Shown here piece by piece: positions 16,146 to 25,058 of a DNA stretch of 64,000 bases (position 1 is its first letter; each line of letters starts with the position of its first letter). Source of the DNA: Sideroxydans sp. (GTDB lineage Bacteria; Pseudomonadota; Gammaproteobacteria; Burkholderiales; Gallionellaceae); the NCBI GenBank assembly GCA_024636935.1, contig JAGXGC010000020.1, positions 1-64,000 on the forward strand. Direction: 5' to 3'. The position numbers and the translations under genes were made by a program. The notes below the pieces were generated by a model. That model was not told the DNA's origin. It saw only the letters and a program-made list of their open reading frames with translations, and ran no database searches.

Positions 16146-17051
16146 ATGACGATGAACGTACTACCGCAGCCCCGTGAGGGGTTGGCGATCAGCTCGCTAT
16201 TGGTAGGGGCCTTGTTCTGGGGCATGCTGTGGTGGCCGCTGAAAGCGCTGGACGGCATCGGTGTCTCCGGCAGCATCGTGCAGGTCTTTGCTTACGGTCT
16301 TGCTGCTTTGTTACTGCTGCCGTTCGCCTTGCGCAGTGTCGCGCAGTGGCGCGACCAGCTCGGGCTGCTGGCGATCATCACGCTGATGGGCGGCTGGGCC
16401 AATGCTTCCTTGGTCACATCACTCACCGAAGGTAGTGTGGTGCGTGTGATGTTGCTGTTCTTTCTGGCGCCGGTGTGGACCATCCTCGCTGCGCGGCTTT
16501 TCCTTGGAGAAGCCGTCACCCGCATGCGTTTGTTGTCCTTGCTAATGGCGTTGAGCGGTTTGGTGGCCACGCTTGGCGGGCCGGAACTGTTCTCAACACC
16601 GCTATCAATGATAGACCTGCTGGCGCTCTCCTCCGGACTGGCATTTGCGCTCAACAACGTTGCAGTTCGTGTTGCCCACCATTTGACTGATTCGGTGCGG
16701 GCGACGGCGATGATAGGCGGCTGTGCATTGATCGCATTGGGCTTCCTGTCTTTTGGTGCAAAGCCGGTGCAGGTAATTGACGCTCAACAGGTCGGTGCGA
16801 TGTTGGCACTCGGCTTGTTATGGATATTGCCCGGTACGCTGGTCACCTTCTACGGCGTCGCGCGGCTGGATGCGGGCCGCGCAGCCATCCTGTTGTTGGG
16901 GGAACTGGTGGTGGCGGTGATCTCGGCGGTGTTGATCGGGGGCGAGTACCTGTCCTGGCGTGAAGCGCTCGGCGGTTCGCTGATCCTCTCGGCTGCAGTC
17001 ATCGAGGCACGCACTGAATCAATGGGAGCGGTGCATGAACAAGTTGCCTAG
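16146..17051 (+). CDS. EamA/DMT-superfamily transporter
   Basis: This 301-residue protein has about ten membrane helices in two EamA halves (ALFWGMLWWPLKALDG in the first; LDAGRAAILLLGELVVAV in the second). Drug/metabolite transporters of this family are inner-membrane exporters or importers of small metabolites. It begins one base after the desaturase stop and overlaps the next gene by 17 bases, so it is translationally coupled. Substrate unknown; small guanidinium exporters are SMR proteins, a different DMT branch, so the resemblance to guanidine export is only distant. Confidence 0.8.
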   Translation: MTMNVLPQPREGLAISSLLVGALFWGMLWWPLKALDGIGVSGSIVQVFAYGLAALLLLPFALRSVAQWRDQLGLLAIITLMGGWANASLVTSLTEGSVVRVMLLFFLAPVWTILAARLFLGEAVTRMRLLSLLMALSGLVATLGGPELFSTPLSMIDLLALSSGLAFALNNVAVRVAHHLTDSVRATAMIGGCALIALGFLSFGAKPVQVIDAQQVGAMLALGLLWILPGTLVTFYGVARLDAGRAAILLLGELVVAVISAVLIGGEYLSWREALGGSLILSAAVIEARTESMGAVHEQVA

Positions 17052-17673
17052 TGCTCTTATCGTGATCGATATGCAGCGGGATTTTCTAGATGCCGGCGGC
17101 TACGCTGCCACAGCGGGCATGGATGTGAGTGTCCTGCGACGACCCATACCGTTCATCCGTATGTTGCTCGATCAAGCGCGCCTTAGCGGCATGTTGGTGG
17201 TGCATACCCGTGAGGGGCATCGCGCGGATCTGAGTGATTGTCTTCCAGCCAAGCTTGCCCGCAGCCGGCAGGCTGGTGCCGAGATCGGTAGCCAAGGGCC
17301 GCTCGGTCGTCTGTTGGTACGCGGCGAGTACGGACATGATTTCATCGACGAGCTGCAACCGCTGACAGGCGAGCCGGTGGTGGACAAGCCCGGCTATGGC
17401 GCATTCCATCAGACGGACTTGGCGCAGATATTGGCAGCACGTGACATCAGCCGACTATATATCTGTGGCGTCACCACCGAAGTGTGTGTGCATTCCACGC
17501 TACGCGAAGCGGCAGACCGCGGTTTTGAATGCGTGCTGGTGGCAGATGCCTGTGGCTCTGCCCACCCACACCTGCATGAGGCCGCGTTGCAGATGGTCGC
17601 CGTCGAGGGCGGCATCTTCGGGCGCGTCGTGGATACGCAAATCGTTATCTCAGAATTGGAGGCATCAAAATGA
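17035..17673 (+). CDS. Isochorismatase-family cysteine hydrolase, possible biuret amidohydrolase
   Basis: This 212-residue cysteine hydrolase has the full isochorismatase-fold triad: Asp in VIDMQRDFLD (about D12), Lys in VDKPGYGAF (about K117) and Cys in GVTTEVCVHST (about C150). The family includes biuret hydrolase, N-carbamoylsarcosine amidase and ureidoacrylate hydrolase. Biuret hydrolase makes allophanate, the substrate of the allophanate hydrolase 4 kb upstream, which makes that activity a reasonable guess. It overlaps the EamA gene and the next gene (ATGA). Confidence 0.75.
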   Translation: MNKLPSALIVIDMQRDFLDAGGYAATAGMDVSVLRRPIPFIRMLLDQARLSGMLVVHTREGHRADLSDCLPAKLARSRQAGAEIGSQGPLGRLLVRGEYGHDFIDELQPLTGEPVVDKPGYGAFHQTDLAQILAARDISRLYICGVTTEVCVHSTLREAADRGFECVLVADACGSAHPHLHEAALQMVAVEGGIFGRVVDTQIVISELEASK

Positions 17674-18452
17674 GCCAGGTTTTACGTCTGTGGCCTTTAT
17701 TGACCGCCACACATCATTACGACAAATCACTTTCCACCCGCAACCGAGGACAGGGACAGATCATCGAAGCACCGATTCTGGCCTATCTGATCGAGACCAC
17801 GAATGGACGCATCCTGTTCGACGTCGGCTGCGACTACGGCAAGATCGCCGACCCGCTACAGCGGGCCAAACATTACGACACAGAGACATTCGCCTTTGGC
17901 GCACCAGACATGAAAGAGGAGCAGCGCCTGCCCAACCATCTGGCCAAGATGGGATTGACGCCAGCCGATGTGGACGTGGTGTTCCTCAGTCATCTGCACT
18001 TTGATCATGCGGGCGGATTGTGTGACGTGTGCGGCAAAGAAGTGCATGTGCAGCACGACGAGTTGCAATCAGCACGCTCGGATATTGATCCAGCCTATTT
18101 CAGCGATGACTTTGCGGGCAACTATCCGTGGAAGGTGCAGCAGGGTGAATATGATCTGGTGCCGGGCGTGCGTGCGATTTCTTCACCCGGCCATACAGCG
18201 GGACATATGTCGTTGTGGATCGAGCTGCCTAAAGGCCCACCTGTCGTGCTGTGCGGCGATGCGGCAGATCTGTCCGAGAATCTGGTCAAAGAGATCGCGC
18301 CGGGTTTGTGCTGGAATGACCGCGAAGATATGGCCTTGGACAGCATCCGCAAACTGAAGCGTTTACAACAGGAAGAGCATGCCCAGCTGTGGCCGAATCA
18401 CGATATCGAGTTCTTCCGTTCTTTGAGGCAATTCCCACTCTGGCACGAATGA
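17670..18452 (+). CDS. Metallo-beta-lactamase-fold hydrolase, AHL-lactonase-like
   Basis: This 260-residue MBL-fold protein has the zinc motif SHLHFDHAGG (HxHxDH, about residue 109), later ligands in SSPGHTAGHM and CGDAADL, and a C-terminal NHDIEFF. Overall it resembles the AttM/AiiA N-acyl homoserine lactonase branch, but many relatives hydrolyse other lactones or amides. It starts within the previous stop (ATGA overlap), making it the last gene of the unit that begins with the binding protein. Substrate unknown. Confidence 0.78.
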   Translation: MSQVLRLWPLLTATHHYDKSLSTRNRGQGQIIEAPILAYLIETTNGRILFDVGCDYGKIADPLQRAKHYDTETFAFGAPDMKEEQRLPNHLAKMGLTPADVDVVFLSHLHFDHAGGLCDVCGKEVHVQHDELQSARSDIDPAYFSDDFAGNYPWKVQQGEYDLVPGVRAISSPGHTAGHMSLWIELPKGPPVVLCGDAADLSENLVKEIAPGLCWNDREDMALDSIRKLKRLQQEEHAQLWPNHDIEFFRSLRQFPLWHE

Positions 18453-18456
18453 GAAA

Positions 18457-18474
18457 GGGCGCTTATTTTCGCCC
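18457..18474. terminator. Hairpin between convergent MBL hydrolase and napB genes
   Basis: GGGCG (18457-18461) pairs with CGCCC (18470-18474), with T/A-rich flanks on both sides. It overlaps the napB stop codon and could end transcription from either direction. The stem is short. Confidence 0.4.
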
Positions 18475-18954
18475 AAAAGAATTTTTAACCAAGGCTGGCG
18501 CATCAGTCTGAGGCACATGACATTGGTTGCAGTTGTAACGTGCACCGATCAGGTTCTCGGTGACTTTACCGGGTGCATTGCGCAAGTCAGTGTAATGGCT
18601 TGGCGGGATAGGCGTAGGCATGCCCTTCTCTAGTTTTTGGCCCCACAACGCAGGCTGCCCATGGCAGGCGGCACACATGTTCATCTGCGTTGTGATGGGC
18701 TCGAATTCACTGACACTGTGCGGAACCTGAGGGGGCGCGCCTTGGTAAGCTCGAGGCAGCAGCTTGCTTTCCCCCGGCTGGGTCGTTGGGTAATGCGAGA
18801 CTGCGGGTTCGGGGACAGAGAAGACACTGCTTTTACTCAGCCCCATGCCATCGGCTTTGATGGAGGGGCCGGCAAATGCGGTGGCCGACCCGGCTAGCAG
18901 CATGACTAAACCCGCCAAGGTCTGGATAAGAGGTGATCTGGAGTGCTTGTTCAT
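18463..18954 (-). CDS. napB: Periplasmic nitrate reductase, diheme cytochrome subunit NapB
   Basis: The 163-residue electron-transfer subunit of the periplasmic nitrate reductase passes electrons to NapA. Residues 1-28 are a signal peptide (LAGLVMLLAGSATAFA). Two c-type heme sites follow, CAACH at about 94-98 and CNQCH at 142-146. The start at 18954 gives a proper signal peptide; upstream sequence in this frame belongs to napA in another frame. It lies 29 bp downstream of napA on the same strand. Confidence 0.95.
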   Translation of the reverse strand: MNKHSRSPLIQTLAGLVMLLAGSATAFAGPSIKADGMGLSKSSVFSVPEPAVSHYPTTQPGESKLLPRAYQGAPPQVPHSVSEFEPITTQMNMCAACHGQPALWGQKLEKGMPTPIPPSHYTDLRNAPGKVTENLIGARYNCNQCHVPQTDAPALVKNSFGRK

Positions 18955-18983
18955 GGTCGTTCTCCTAGGCAAATTCGTTGAGT

Positions 18984-21719
18984 TCAAGCCTTGTAGATCT
19001 TCACCGCACATTTCTTGAAGTCGGTCTGCTTGGAGATCGGGCAGGTGGCATCCAGCGTCAATTTGTTGATGAATACGCCTTCGTCGAACCACGGTACGAA
19101 TACCATCCCCTTGGCGGGACGGTTGCGTCCTTTGGTTTCGACGGTCGCTTTGATCTTGCCGCGCCGCGATTCGATCCATGCGGTTGAATTCTGTTTGAGA
19201 CCGCGCGCTTTGGCATCGTCCGGATGCATGAATATCTGCGCGGCGGGCACGGCCCAGTGCAATTCACGCACGCGTCGCGTCATGGTGCCCGAGTGCCAAT
19301 GCTCCAGCACGCGGCCCGTGCTCAGCCAGAGGTCATAGGTCTGGTCGGGCTGTTCGACGGGTGCTGCGTAGGGGCGGAAGAATATCTTGGCTTTGCCAGC
19401 GATATTGGTTTTCTCTTGAGTGGTGACACCGTTCAGATCGCCGCTGGGTAGTGACTTTCCAGCAGGACCGTAGAAGTCGAAACCGCTCCCTTTTTTGACG
19501 TAAGGGTCGTACGCTTCATTGAAGCGCCAGTGTGTTTCTTTGCCGTTCACGACCGGCCATTTCAAACCGCGTACATCGTCCCTGAAATACATATCGAAGT
19601 CGGCGAGGTCATGCGCATGACCGCGACCGAACTGTGCATATTCCTCGAACAGCGCTTTTTCAGGGAACCAGTGGTCGCCCAATAACAAAGCGGTATGGTT
19701 GTCGTGACCTTTGGCGACGGTGTCCGGCCATTTGAACTTGCGGTTGGCTTCGGTGGCGAACAACACGTCGTATAGCGAGGCATCCGGCGAATGTCCGGAG
19801 CCACTCAATACATCAGGCAATTTTCCATCTTCGAAGCCCTCTGTCTTGAGACCGGGGATCTTTTGTTCACCCCACACCTCTTTCAATTTGAAGCGCTTGG
19901 AGAATTCAATGATCTGCCAGATGTCTGAGCGGGCCTGACCGGGTGGCGGAATCTGTTCGCGCCATAACTGGGTGCGACGTTCGGCATTGCCATAGGCGCC
20001 CCACTTCTCGAAGATGATGGCGGAAGGCAGAACCAGATCGGCGACCTTGGTCGAGATGCCGGGATAGACATCCGATACCACTATGAAATTGTCTTTCTCG
20101 CGTGCGGCTTTGATCCAGTGATTGGCATTGGCCGTGTCCTGGAACGGATTGCATACCTGAATCCAAGCCCACTTGAGTTGCCCGTCCTCAAGGTCGCGTA
20201 ATAGCTTGGTGAAATGGCTGCCGATCTTGGGGTTGAGTGTTTTTGGTGGAAGTCCCCATAGTTGCTCGGAATGGGCGCGGTGATCCACGTTATCCACCAC
20301 CATGTCAGCTGGCAGACGATGCGAGAAAGTGCCGACCTCGCGTGCGGTGCCGCAGGCAGAAGGCTGGCCTGTCAGAGAGAAGGCGCCGTTGCCCGGCATC
20401 GCTTGTTTGCCCAGCAACAGATGCACCATGTAAGCCTGTTCGTTGACCCATGTACCGCGTTGATGCTGGTTAAAGCCCATGGTCCAGAAGCTGACTACTT
20501 TTCGATTCTTTTCGATGTAGAGGTCGGCCAAGGCCTGCAGCTTTTTCTTGAAACCCTCCATTGGTTCATCCGCATCGCCTTTGGCAAGTTCGGCGACGAA
20601 TTCCAAGGTGTAGGGTTCGACCCCTTTCTTGAAATCCTCGAAACCGATCAACCAGTGTTTCCCCGCACTGGCTCGATTCTTCTGTTCCACCGTCTGCCCA
20701 GCCTGCTTACCCTGTCCTGTCGCTTCGGCTTCATCCAGCTGCATGGTCAGCTCTTTGCCGTTCGTATCCTTCTCTGCTTCATAGTCGAATTTGTCCGTGC
20801 CGCGCATGCCATAGCCGATGTCGCTCGGTCCAGTAGCAAAAGCACAGTGTTTGTTGACGAAGTCCCAGTTCACGGCATTTCGCTTCACGATCTCTCGGGC
20901 CAGATAGTTCATGATGGCAAGATCGGTCTGCGGCTTGAAGATGATCTCCATGTCTGCGATGTCGGAAGAGCGATTGCTGATGGTCGTCAGGTTGACGACA
21001 CGCACATTCGGATCGCTCAGACGGCGGTCGGTTACGCGCGTCCACAGCACCGGGTGCATCTCTGCCATGTTCGCACCCCACAACACCATCGTGTCGGTAT
21101 GTTCGATGTCGTCGTAGTTGCCTGAGGGCTCGTCGATTCCGAAGGTCTGCATGAAAGCCGCGACTGCTGAGGCCATGCAGTGGCGAGCGTTCGGATCTAG
21201 ATTATTGGTGCGGAAACCCGCCTTGAACAATTTGACCGCCGCATATCCTTCCTGCACGGTGTGCTGGCCGGAGGCAAAGAAACCGACGCCGGTCGGCCCT
21301 AGCTCTTTGTGAGCGCGTTTGAATTGCTTCTCCATCTCGTCGAACGCACGCTCCCACGAAACGGCTACGAAGTCGCCATGTTTGTCGAACCGACCATTCT
21401 TCATGCGCAGCAGTGGCTTGGTCAATCGGTCGTGACCGTAGGGGATCTTGCCGTTGAAATATCCTTTGACGCAGTTCAGTCCGCGATTCACCGGGGCATC
21501 AACATCAGCTTTGGTTGCGACGATCTTGCCCTTGTGGGTGGCGATCTGCAGCCCGCAACCGACGCCGCAGAAACGACATACACCCCTGTCCCAACGCCAA
21601 CCTGCTTCGATATTTTGTGTTGCTGCTTCTGCCAGTTCACCGATCGGCAAACCGACTGTGGCGGCGGCGGTAGATACAACGACACTTTGCTTGAGGAAAT
21701 CGCGGCGGGTGACGGTCAT
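18984..21719 (-). CDS. napA: Periplasmic nitrate reductase, catalytic subunit NapA
   Basis: This 911-residue molybdenum enzyme reduces nitrate to nitrite in the periplasm. A twin-arginine signal (TRRDFLKQ, residues 4-11) directs folded export. The [4Fe-4S] cluster ligands are C48, C51, C55 and C83, and the molybdenum ligand is C181 (ARHCMASA). It is about 80 residues longer than the common form (E. coli NapA is about 830); the extra sequence includes a charged stretch near residues 300-365 ([20 protein letters not shown]), reminiscent of long epsilonproteobacterial NapA. No napC, napD, napG or napH lies nearby, so the electron donor and Tat chaperone must be encoded elsewhere. Confidence 0.95.
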   Translation of the reverse strand: MTVTRRDFLKQSVVVSTAAATVGLPIGELAEAATQNIEAGWRWDRGVCRFCGVGCGLQIATHKGKIVATKADVDAPVNRGLNCVKGYFNGKIPYGHDRLTKPLLRMKNGRFDKHGDFVAVSWERAFDEMEKQFKRAHKELGPTGVGFFASGQHTVQEGYAAVKLFKAGFRTNNLDPNARHCMASAVAAFMQTFGIDEPSGNYDDIEHTDTMVLWGANMAEMHPVLWTRVTDRRLSDPNVRVVNLTTISNRSSDIADMEIIFKPQTDLAIMNYLAREIVKRNAVNWDFVNKHCAFATGPSDIGYGMRGTDKFDYEAEKDTNGKELTMQLDEAEATGQGKQAGQTVEQKNRASAGKHWLIGFEDFKKGVEPYTLEFVAELAKGDADEPMEGFKKKLQALADLYIEKNRKVVSFWTMGFNQHQRGTWVNEQAYMVHLLLGKQAMPGNGAFSLTGQPSACGTAREVGTFSHRLPADMVVDNVDHRAHSEQLWGLPPKTLNPKIGSHFTKLLRDLEDGQLKWAWIQVCNPFQDTANANHWIKAAREKDNFIVVSDVYPGISTKVADLVLPSAIIFEKWGAYGNAERRTQLWREQIPPPGQARSDIWQIIEFSKRFKLKEVWGEQKIPGLKTEGFEDGKLPDVLSGSGHSPDASLYDVLFATEANRKFKWPDTVAKGHDNHTALLLGDHWFPEKALFEEYAQFGRGHAHDLADFDMYFRDDVRGLKWPVVNGKETHWRFNEAYDPYVKKGSGFDFYGPAGKSLPSGDLNGVTTQEKTNIAGKAKIFFRPYAAPVEQPDQTYDLWLSTGRVLEHWHSGTMTRRVRELHWAVPAAQIFMHPDDAKARGLKQNSTAWIESRRGKIKATVETKGRNRPAKGMVFVPWFDEGVFINKLTLDATCPISKQTDFKKCAVKIYKA

Positions 21720-21865
21720 GATGATATTCCTTCAAAGAAGTTGGAATGATCGAATGCGCAATAGCATGGAGGAGAAGGAACCCATGAAAACATGGGTCGG
21801 GAATCAATCTATTCCCTTTTTACAAAACATTCAACAAATGAGAATGAAATAGTTGATTGATAAGG

Positions 21866-21896
21866 TAAAAAAAAGGGCACCCGCGAGGGTGCCCTT
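21866..21896 (-). terminator. Intrinsic terminator of the porin-glnK-amtB operon
   Basis: On the minus strand AAGGGCACCC pairs with GGGTGCCCTT (21873-21896 on the plus strand), followed by a run of eight T. It lies 34 bases after the amtB stop. Confidence 0.9.
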
Positions 21897-21929
21897 GAAA
21901 TGGAGCCGGGAGGCTCCAGGGAGGAGAAG

Positions 21930-23303
21930 TTAAGCGTTGTATGCGCGCTCGCCGTGTGTCGCAGTGTCCAGACCTTCGCGTTCGTCTTCTTCCGAAACAC
22001 GCAGACCCATGACCATGTCGACCAGCTTGAAGCATACGAAGGCGACCACACCAGACCAGACGATAGTGATCAGCACGCCAGTGGCTTGAGTCATCACTTG
22101 AGCGCCCATCTCGTAACCATCAATACCCACACCGCCCAGAGCTGGCGATACGAAGATACCGGTGCCGATCGCGCCGACGATACCGCCGACAGCGTGGATG
22201 CCGAACACATCGAGTGAGTCGTCATAGCCCAGAGACTTCTTCAGGCCGGACACAGCCCACAAGCAGACCGGACCGACGATCAGGCCGAGGATGATGGCGC
22301 CCATCGGGCCGACAAGACCAGCAGCCGGTGTGACGGCAACCAGACCAGCAACTGCACCGGAAGCGATACCCAGCATGGAAGCCTTGCCGCGCAAGATCTT
22401 CTCAGCACCCATCCAGCTCAGTGCTGCAGCTGCAGTTGCGACGATGGTGTTCAGGAAGGCCAGTGCTGCACCGCCAGTGGCTTCCAGGTTGGAACCAGCG
22501 TTGAAGCCGAACCAGCCCACCCACAGCAGGGATGCACCGATCATAGTCATCGGCAGGTTGTGCGGAGCCATCGGCTCTTTACCGTAACCGATACGCTTGC
22601 CGATCACGATTGCGCCGACCAGTGCTGCGATACCAGCGTTGATGTGCACAACAGTACCGCCAGCGAAGTCCAGAGCACCCTTCTCGAACAGGTAACCACC
22701 GGTTGCCCACACCATGTGTGCAATAGGCAGGTACGCGAAGGTGAACCACAGTGCGGAGAACACCATCAGCGAACCGAACTTGATGCGCTCTGCGAAGCCG
22801 CCGATGATCAGCGCGGTAGTGATCGCCGCGAAGGTCAATTGGAAGGCAACGAATGTGAACTCGGGGATCACAACGCCATCAGTGAAGGTGGCAGCAGTGC
22901 TATCAGCAGTCATGCCGGCCAGGAACATCTTGCTTAGGTCGCCGATCGCCCAGTTCATCGAGCCGCCGTCACCGAAGGCCAGCGAGTAACCGTAGACCAC
23001 CCACAGAATGGAGATCAGGGCGAAGATGCCGAACACTTGAGACAGAACGGACAGCATGTTCTTGGCGCGCACCAGGCCACCGTAGAACAGGGACAGGCCC
23101 GGAACGATCATCAGGATAACCAGCAATGTGGACAGCATCATCCAAGTGGTGTCGCCTTTGTCTGGCACGGGTGCAGCAGCGGCAGCTGCTTCAGCTGTTG
23201 CAGTCACTGCTTCTGCAGCAGGTGCGACTTCCTCGGCGAACGAGGGGCTGACTGCGCCGAACAGCAGGGCCAGCAGCATGAAAGAAGCGAGTAGTTTCTT
23301 CAT
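21930..23303 (-). CDS. amtB: Ammonium transporter AmtB
   Basis: The 457-residue inner-membrane ammonium channel has a cleavable signal peptide (KKLLASFMLLALLFGAVSPSFA), then an Ala/Pro-rich linker and eleven membrane helices. Conserved segments include GGLVRAKNMLS, FAERIKFG, DFAGGTVVHINAG (first pore histidine) and DVFGIHAVGGIVG (second pore histidine). The ATG at 23303 is preferred over 23309 because the AGGAG at 23311-23315 then has a normal distance. That site overlaps the glnK stop codon, which suggests coupling. GlnK, encoded upstream, would gate it. Confidence 0.95.
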   Translation of the reverse strand: MKKLLASFMLLALLFGAVSPSFAEEVAPAAEAVTATAEAAAAAAPVPDKGDTTWMMLSTLLVILMIVPGLSLFYGGLVRAKNMLSVLSQVFGIFALISILWVVYGYSLAFGDGGSMNWAIGDLSKMFLAGMTADSTAATFTDGVVIPEFTFVAFQLTFAAITTALIIGGFAERIKFGSLMVFSALWFTFAYLPIAHMVWATGGYLFEKGALDFAGGTVVHINAGIAALVGAIVIGKRIGYGKEPMAPHNLPMTMIGASLLWVGWFGFNAGSNLEATGGAALAFLNTIVATAAAALSWMGAEKILRGKASMLGIASGAVAGLVAVTPAAGLVGPMGAIILGLIVGPVCLWAVSGLKKSLGYDDSLDVFGIHAVGGIVGAIGTGIFVSPALGGVGIDGYEMGAQVMTQATGVLITIVWSGVVAFVCFKLVDMVMGLRVSEEDEREGLDTATHGERAYNA

Positions 23304-23314
23304 TTCCATTCTCC

Positions 23315-23680
<366 letters not shown>

Positions 23681-23701
23681 TCACTTGCCCCCGGAGTTGA
23701 T

Positions 23702-24463
23702 TTAGAAGCCGTGCGATACCGAGAGCACCAGGGTGCTGCGTCCCAGTTTCTTACTACCCGAGGCTGCCGGAGTGGTGTAGAAGCCGGTGGCATCAGTGCT
23801 GCTGTACATTGCGGCCACTTCATAACCACTGAAATCCTTGGAAGCTTTGATGTTGTAATCAGAGTAAGAAGCGGTCGGATTCAGGGCATCAGCATCAGGA
23901 CCGACATATTTCTGCTTACCGTAATGGAAGCCCAAAGTTACGCCTGCTTCTTCCAGTGTATGGCTGGCATTCAGCTCGAAGTAGTTCGTACCTTTGGCAT
24001 TTGCCACGCCGAGGAAGTCTCCCAAGCTGTAGGAATACTTGGCGGTCAGGAACTTGTAAGTGATCGCGCCGTAGATTTCCTGTGTGTCAGCCTTCACAGT
24101 GCCGGAAGCCGGTGTGTAGGAGCCGAGGTAGTTGTAACGGATGAAACCAACGTCATAGCTGGTGTCATCATTGATCGAAGCGCCGTAGCCGCCATAGAGG
24201 TCAACTTCGATATTGGCCGTGCCGGTTGCGCCGAAGTCGGTGATCCAGCTCATGTTGGAACCCCATGCGCCCAGATAGATGCCGCTCTCATGTGCGTAAT
24301 CCACACCGCCTTGCAGTGCCGGCTTGCCGGAAGTTTGCGAGATACCGCGAACCAGGTAGTCAGACACCAAGCCAACGTTGAAGGAGACAGGAGATTCTTC
24401 GGCCATTGCAGGCGCTGCAAACAAAGAAGCCAGAGCAACAACCATCAGTTTTTTCTTAAGCAT
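23702..24463 (-). CDS. TorF-family putative porin
   Basis: This 253-residue outer-membrane protein has a signal peptide (1-21, LMVVALASLFAAPAMA), then alternating beta-strand sequence, starting with FNVGLVSDYLVRGISQT and ending in aromatic LSVSHGF, the C-terminal Phe recognised by the BAM machinery. It fits the TorF/Gcw_chp putative porin family, commonly found just upstream of glnK-amtB in betaproteobacteria. As first gene behind a sigma-54/NtrC control region it is probably expressed under nitrogen limitation and may aid entry of small nitrogen compounds (inference). Confidence 0.85.
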   Translation of the reverse strand: MLKKKLMVVALASLFAAPAMAEESPVSFNVGLVSDYLVRGISQTSGKPALQGGVDYAHESGIYLGAWGSNMSWITDFGATGTANIEVDLYGGYGASINDDTSYDVGFIRYNYLGSYTPASGTVKADTQEIYGAITYKFLTAKYSYSLGDFLGVANAKGTNYFELNASHTLEEAGVTLGFHYGKQKYVGPDADALNPTASYSDYNIKASKDFSGYEVAAMYSSTDATGFYTTPAASGSKKLGRSTLVLSVSHGF

Positions 24464-24518
24464 GGTATTTCCTTTCGTTAAGTTTAATACGGGATAAAAG
24501 TATCCACGCTTTCCCTAC

Positions 24519-24535
24519 AGCAGCAACCGTGCCAA
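24519..24535 (-). promoter_or_regulatory. Sigma-54 promoter of the porin-glnK-amtB operon
   Basis: The minus strand reads TTGGCACGGTTGCTGCT, matching the -24 GG and -12 GC consensus (TGGCACG-N4-TTGC) with one mismatch. Its -12 box lies about 60 bases from the porin start codon. Confidence 0.85.
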
Positions 24536-24586
24536 CCCTGAGAAACCCTGTAACAGCGCGCTTTGTGACGATTATGTGAAAAGCGG

Positions 24587-24603
24587 TGCACGCGGATGGT
24601 GCA
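24587..24603 (-). promoter_or_regulatory. NtrC-binding site, proximal
   Basis: TGCACGCGGATGGTGCA is a 17-bp NtrC-type palindrome (TGCAC-N7-GTGCA), about 55 bp upstream of the -24 box. Confidence 0.8.
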
Positions 24604-24630
24604 CCGAGTAAGCGCAGATTTAGAGGTTGG

Positions 24631-24647
24631 TGCACACTGTTGGTGCG
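24631..24647 (-). promoter_or_regulatory. NtrC-binding site, distal
   Basis: TGCACACTGTTGGTGCG matches the same NtrC pattern with one change at its last base. It is exactly 44 bp from the proximal site, four helical turns, as needed for cooperative NtrC binding. Confidence 0.75.
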
Positions 24648-24694
24648 GCGGTTTTTGGTACACTGCGGCCACACGAATAACAGGGAGAAGCACC

Positions 24695-24907
24695 ATGCTG
24701 AACGCGAAGTTCTTTGAAGAGATGTCGGCGAAATTGAATGAAGCCGTGGCCAACAGCCCGGCCAAGGATTTCGAGAAGAATGCCCGTGCCTTGCTGGCAC
24801 AGGGGTTCTCCAAGCTTGATCTGGTGACACGTGAGGAATATGACGTGCTGGCACACCGTGTGGATAAGCTGGAAGCGCGCTTGCTGGAATTGGAAGCAAA
24901 AAAGTAA
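24695..24907 (+). CDS. ubiK: Ubiquinone biosynthesis accessory factor UbiK
   Basis: This 70-residue protein of the BMFP/YqiC family assists aerobic ubiquinone biosynthesis. Residues 1-38 form an amphipathic helical region (FFEEMSAKLNEAVANSP) and residues 42-68 a trimeric coiled coil (YDVLAHRVDKLEARLLELEAK). The ATG at 24695 follows CAGGGAGA. It is divergent from the glnK operon and followed by comM, a common gene order. Confidence 0.88.
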   Translation: MLNAKFFEEMSAKLNEAVANSPAKDFEKNARALLAQGFSKLDLVTREEYDVLAHRVDKLEARLLELEAKK

Positions 24908-24920
24908 TGCGTTACTCCGC

Positions 24921-25047
24921 CGTCATTCCGGCGCAGGCCGGAATCCAGCAAAACAAATTCAGCCCACACAGTGGACGTGACTGGGGTTTTGTACCGCTAC
25001 GCGGTGCACATTTGATTAACTGGATTCCGGCCTGCGCCGGAATGACG
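24921..25047. repeat. 127-bp inverted-repeat element between ubiK and comM
   Basis: Termini 24921-24948 and 25020-25047 are perfect 28-bp inverted repeats. The element has the same length and end sequence as the copy inside the allophanate hydrolase gene, with a diverged centre. It ends 11 bases before the comM start. Confidence 0.92.
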
Positions 25048-25058
25048 GGCGGCTGAAC

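Noticed and set aside
21780-21832. Two small hairpins upstream of napA as a regulatory leader
   Set aside because: Stems are short; the T-run would terminate only a plus-strand transcript for which there is no gene.
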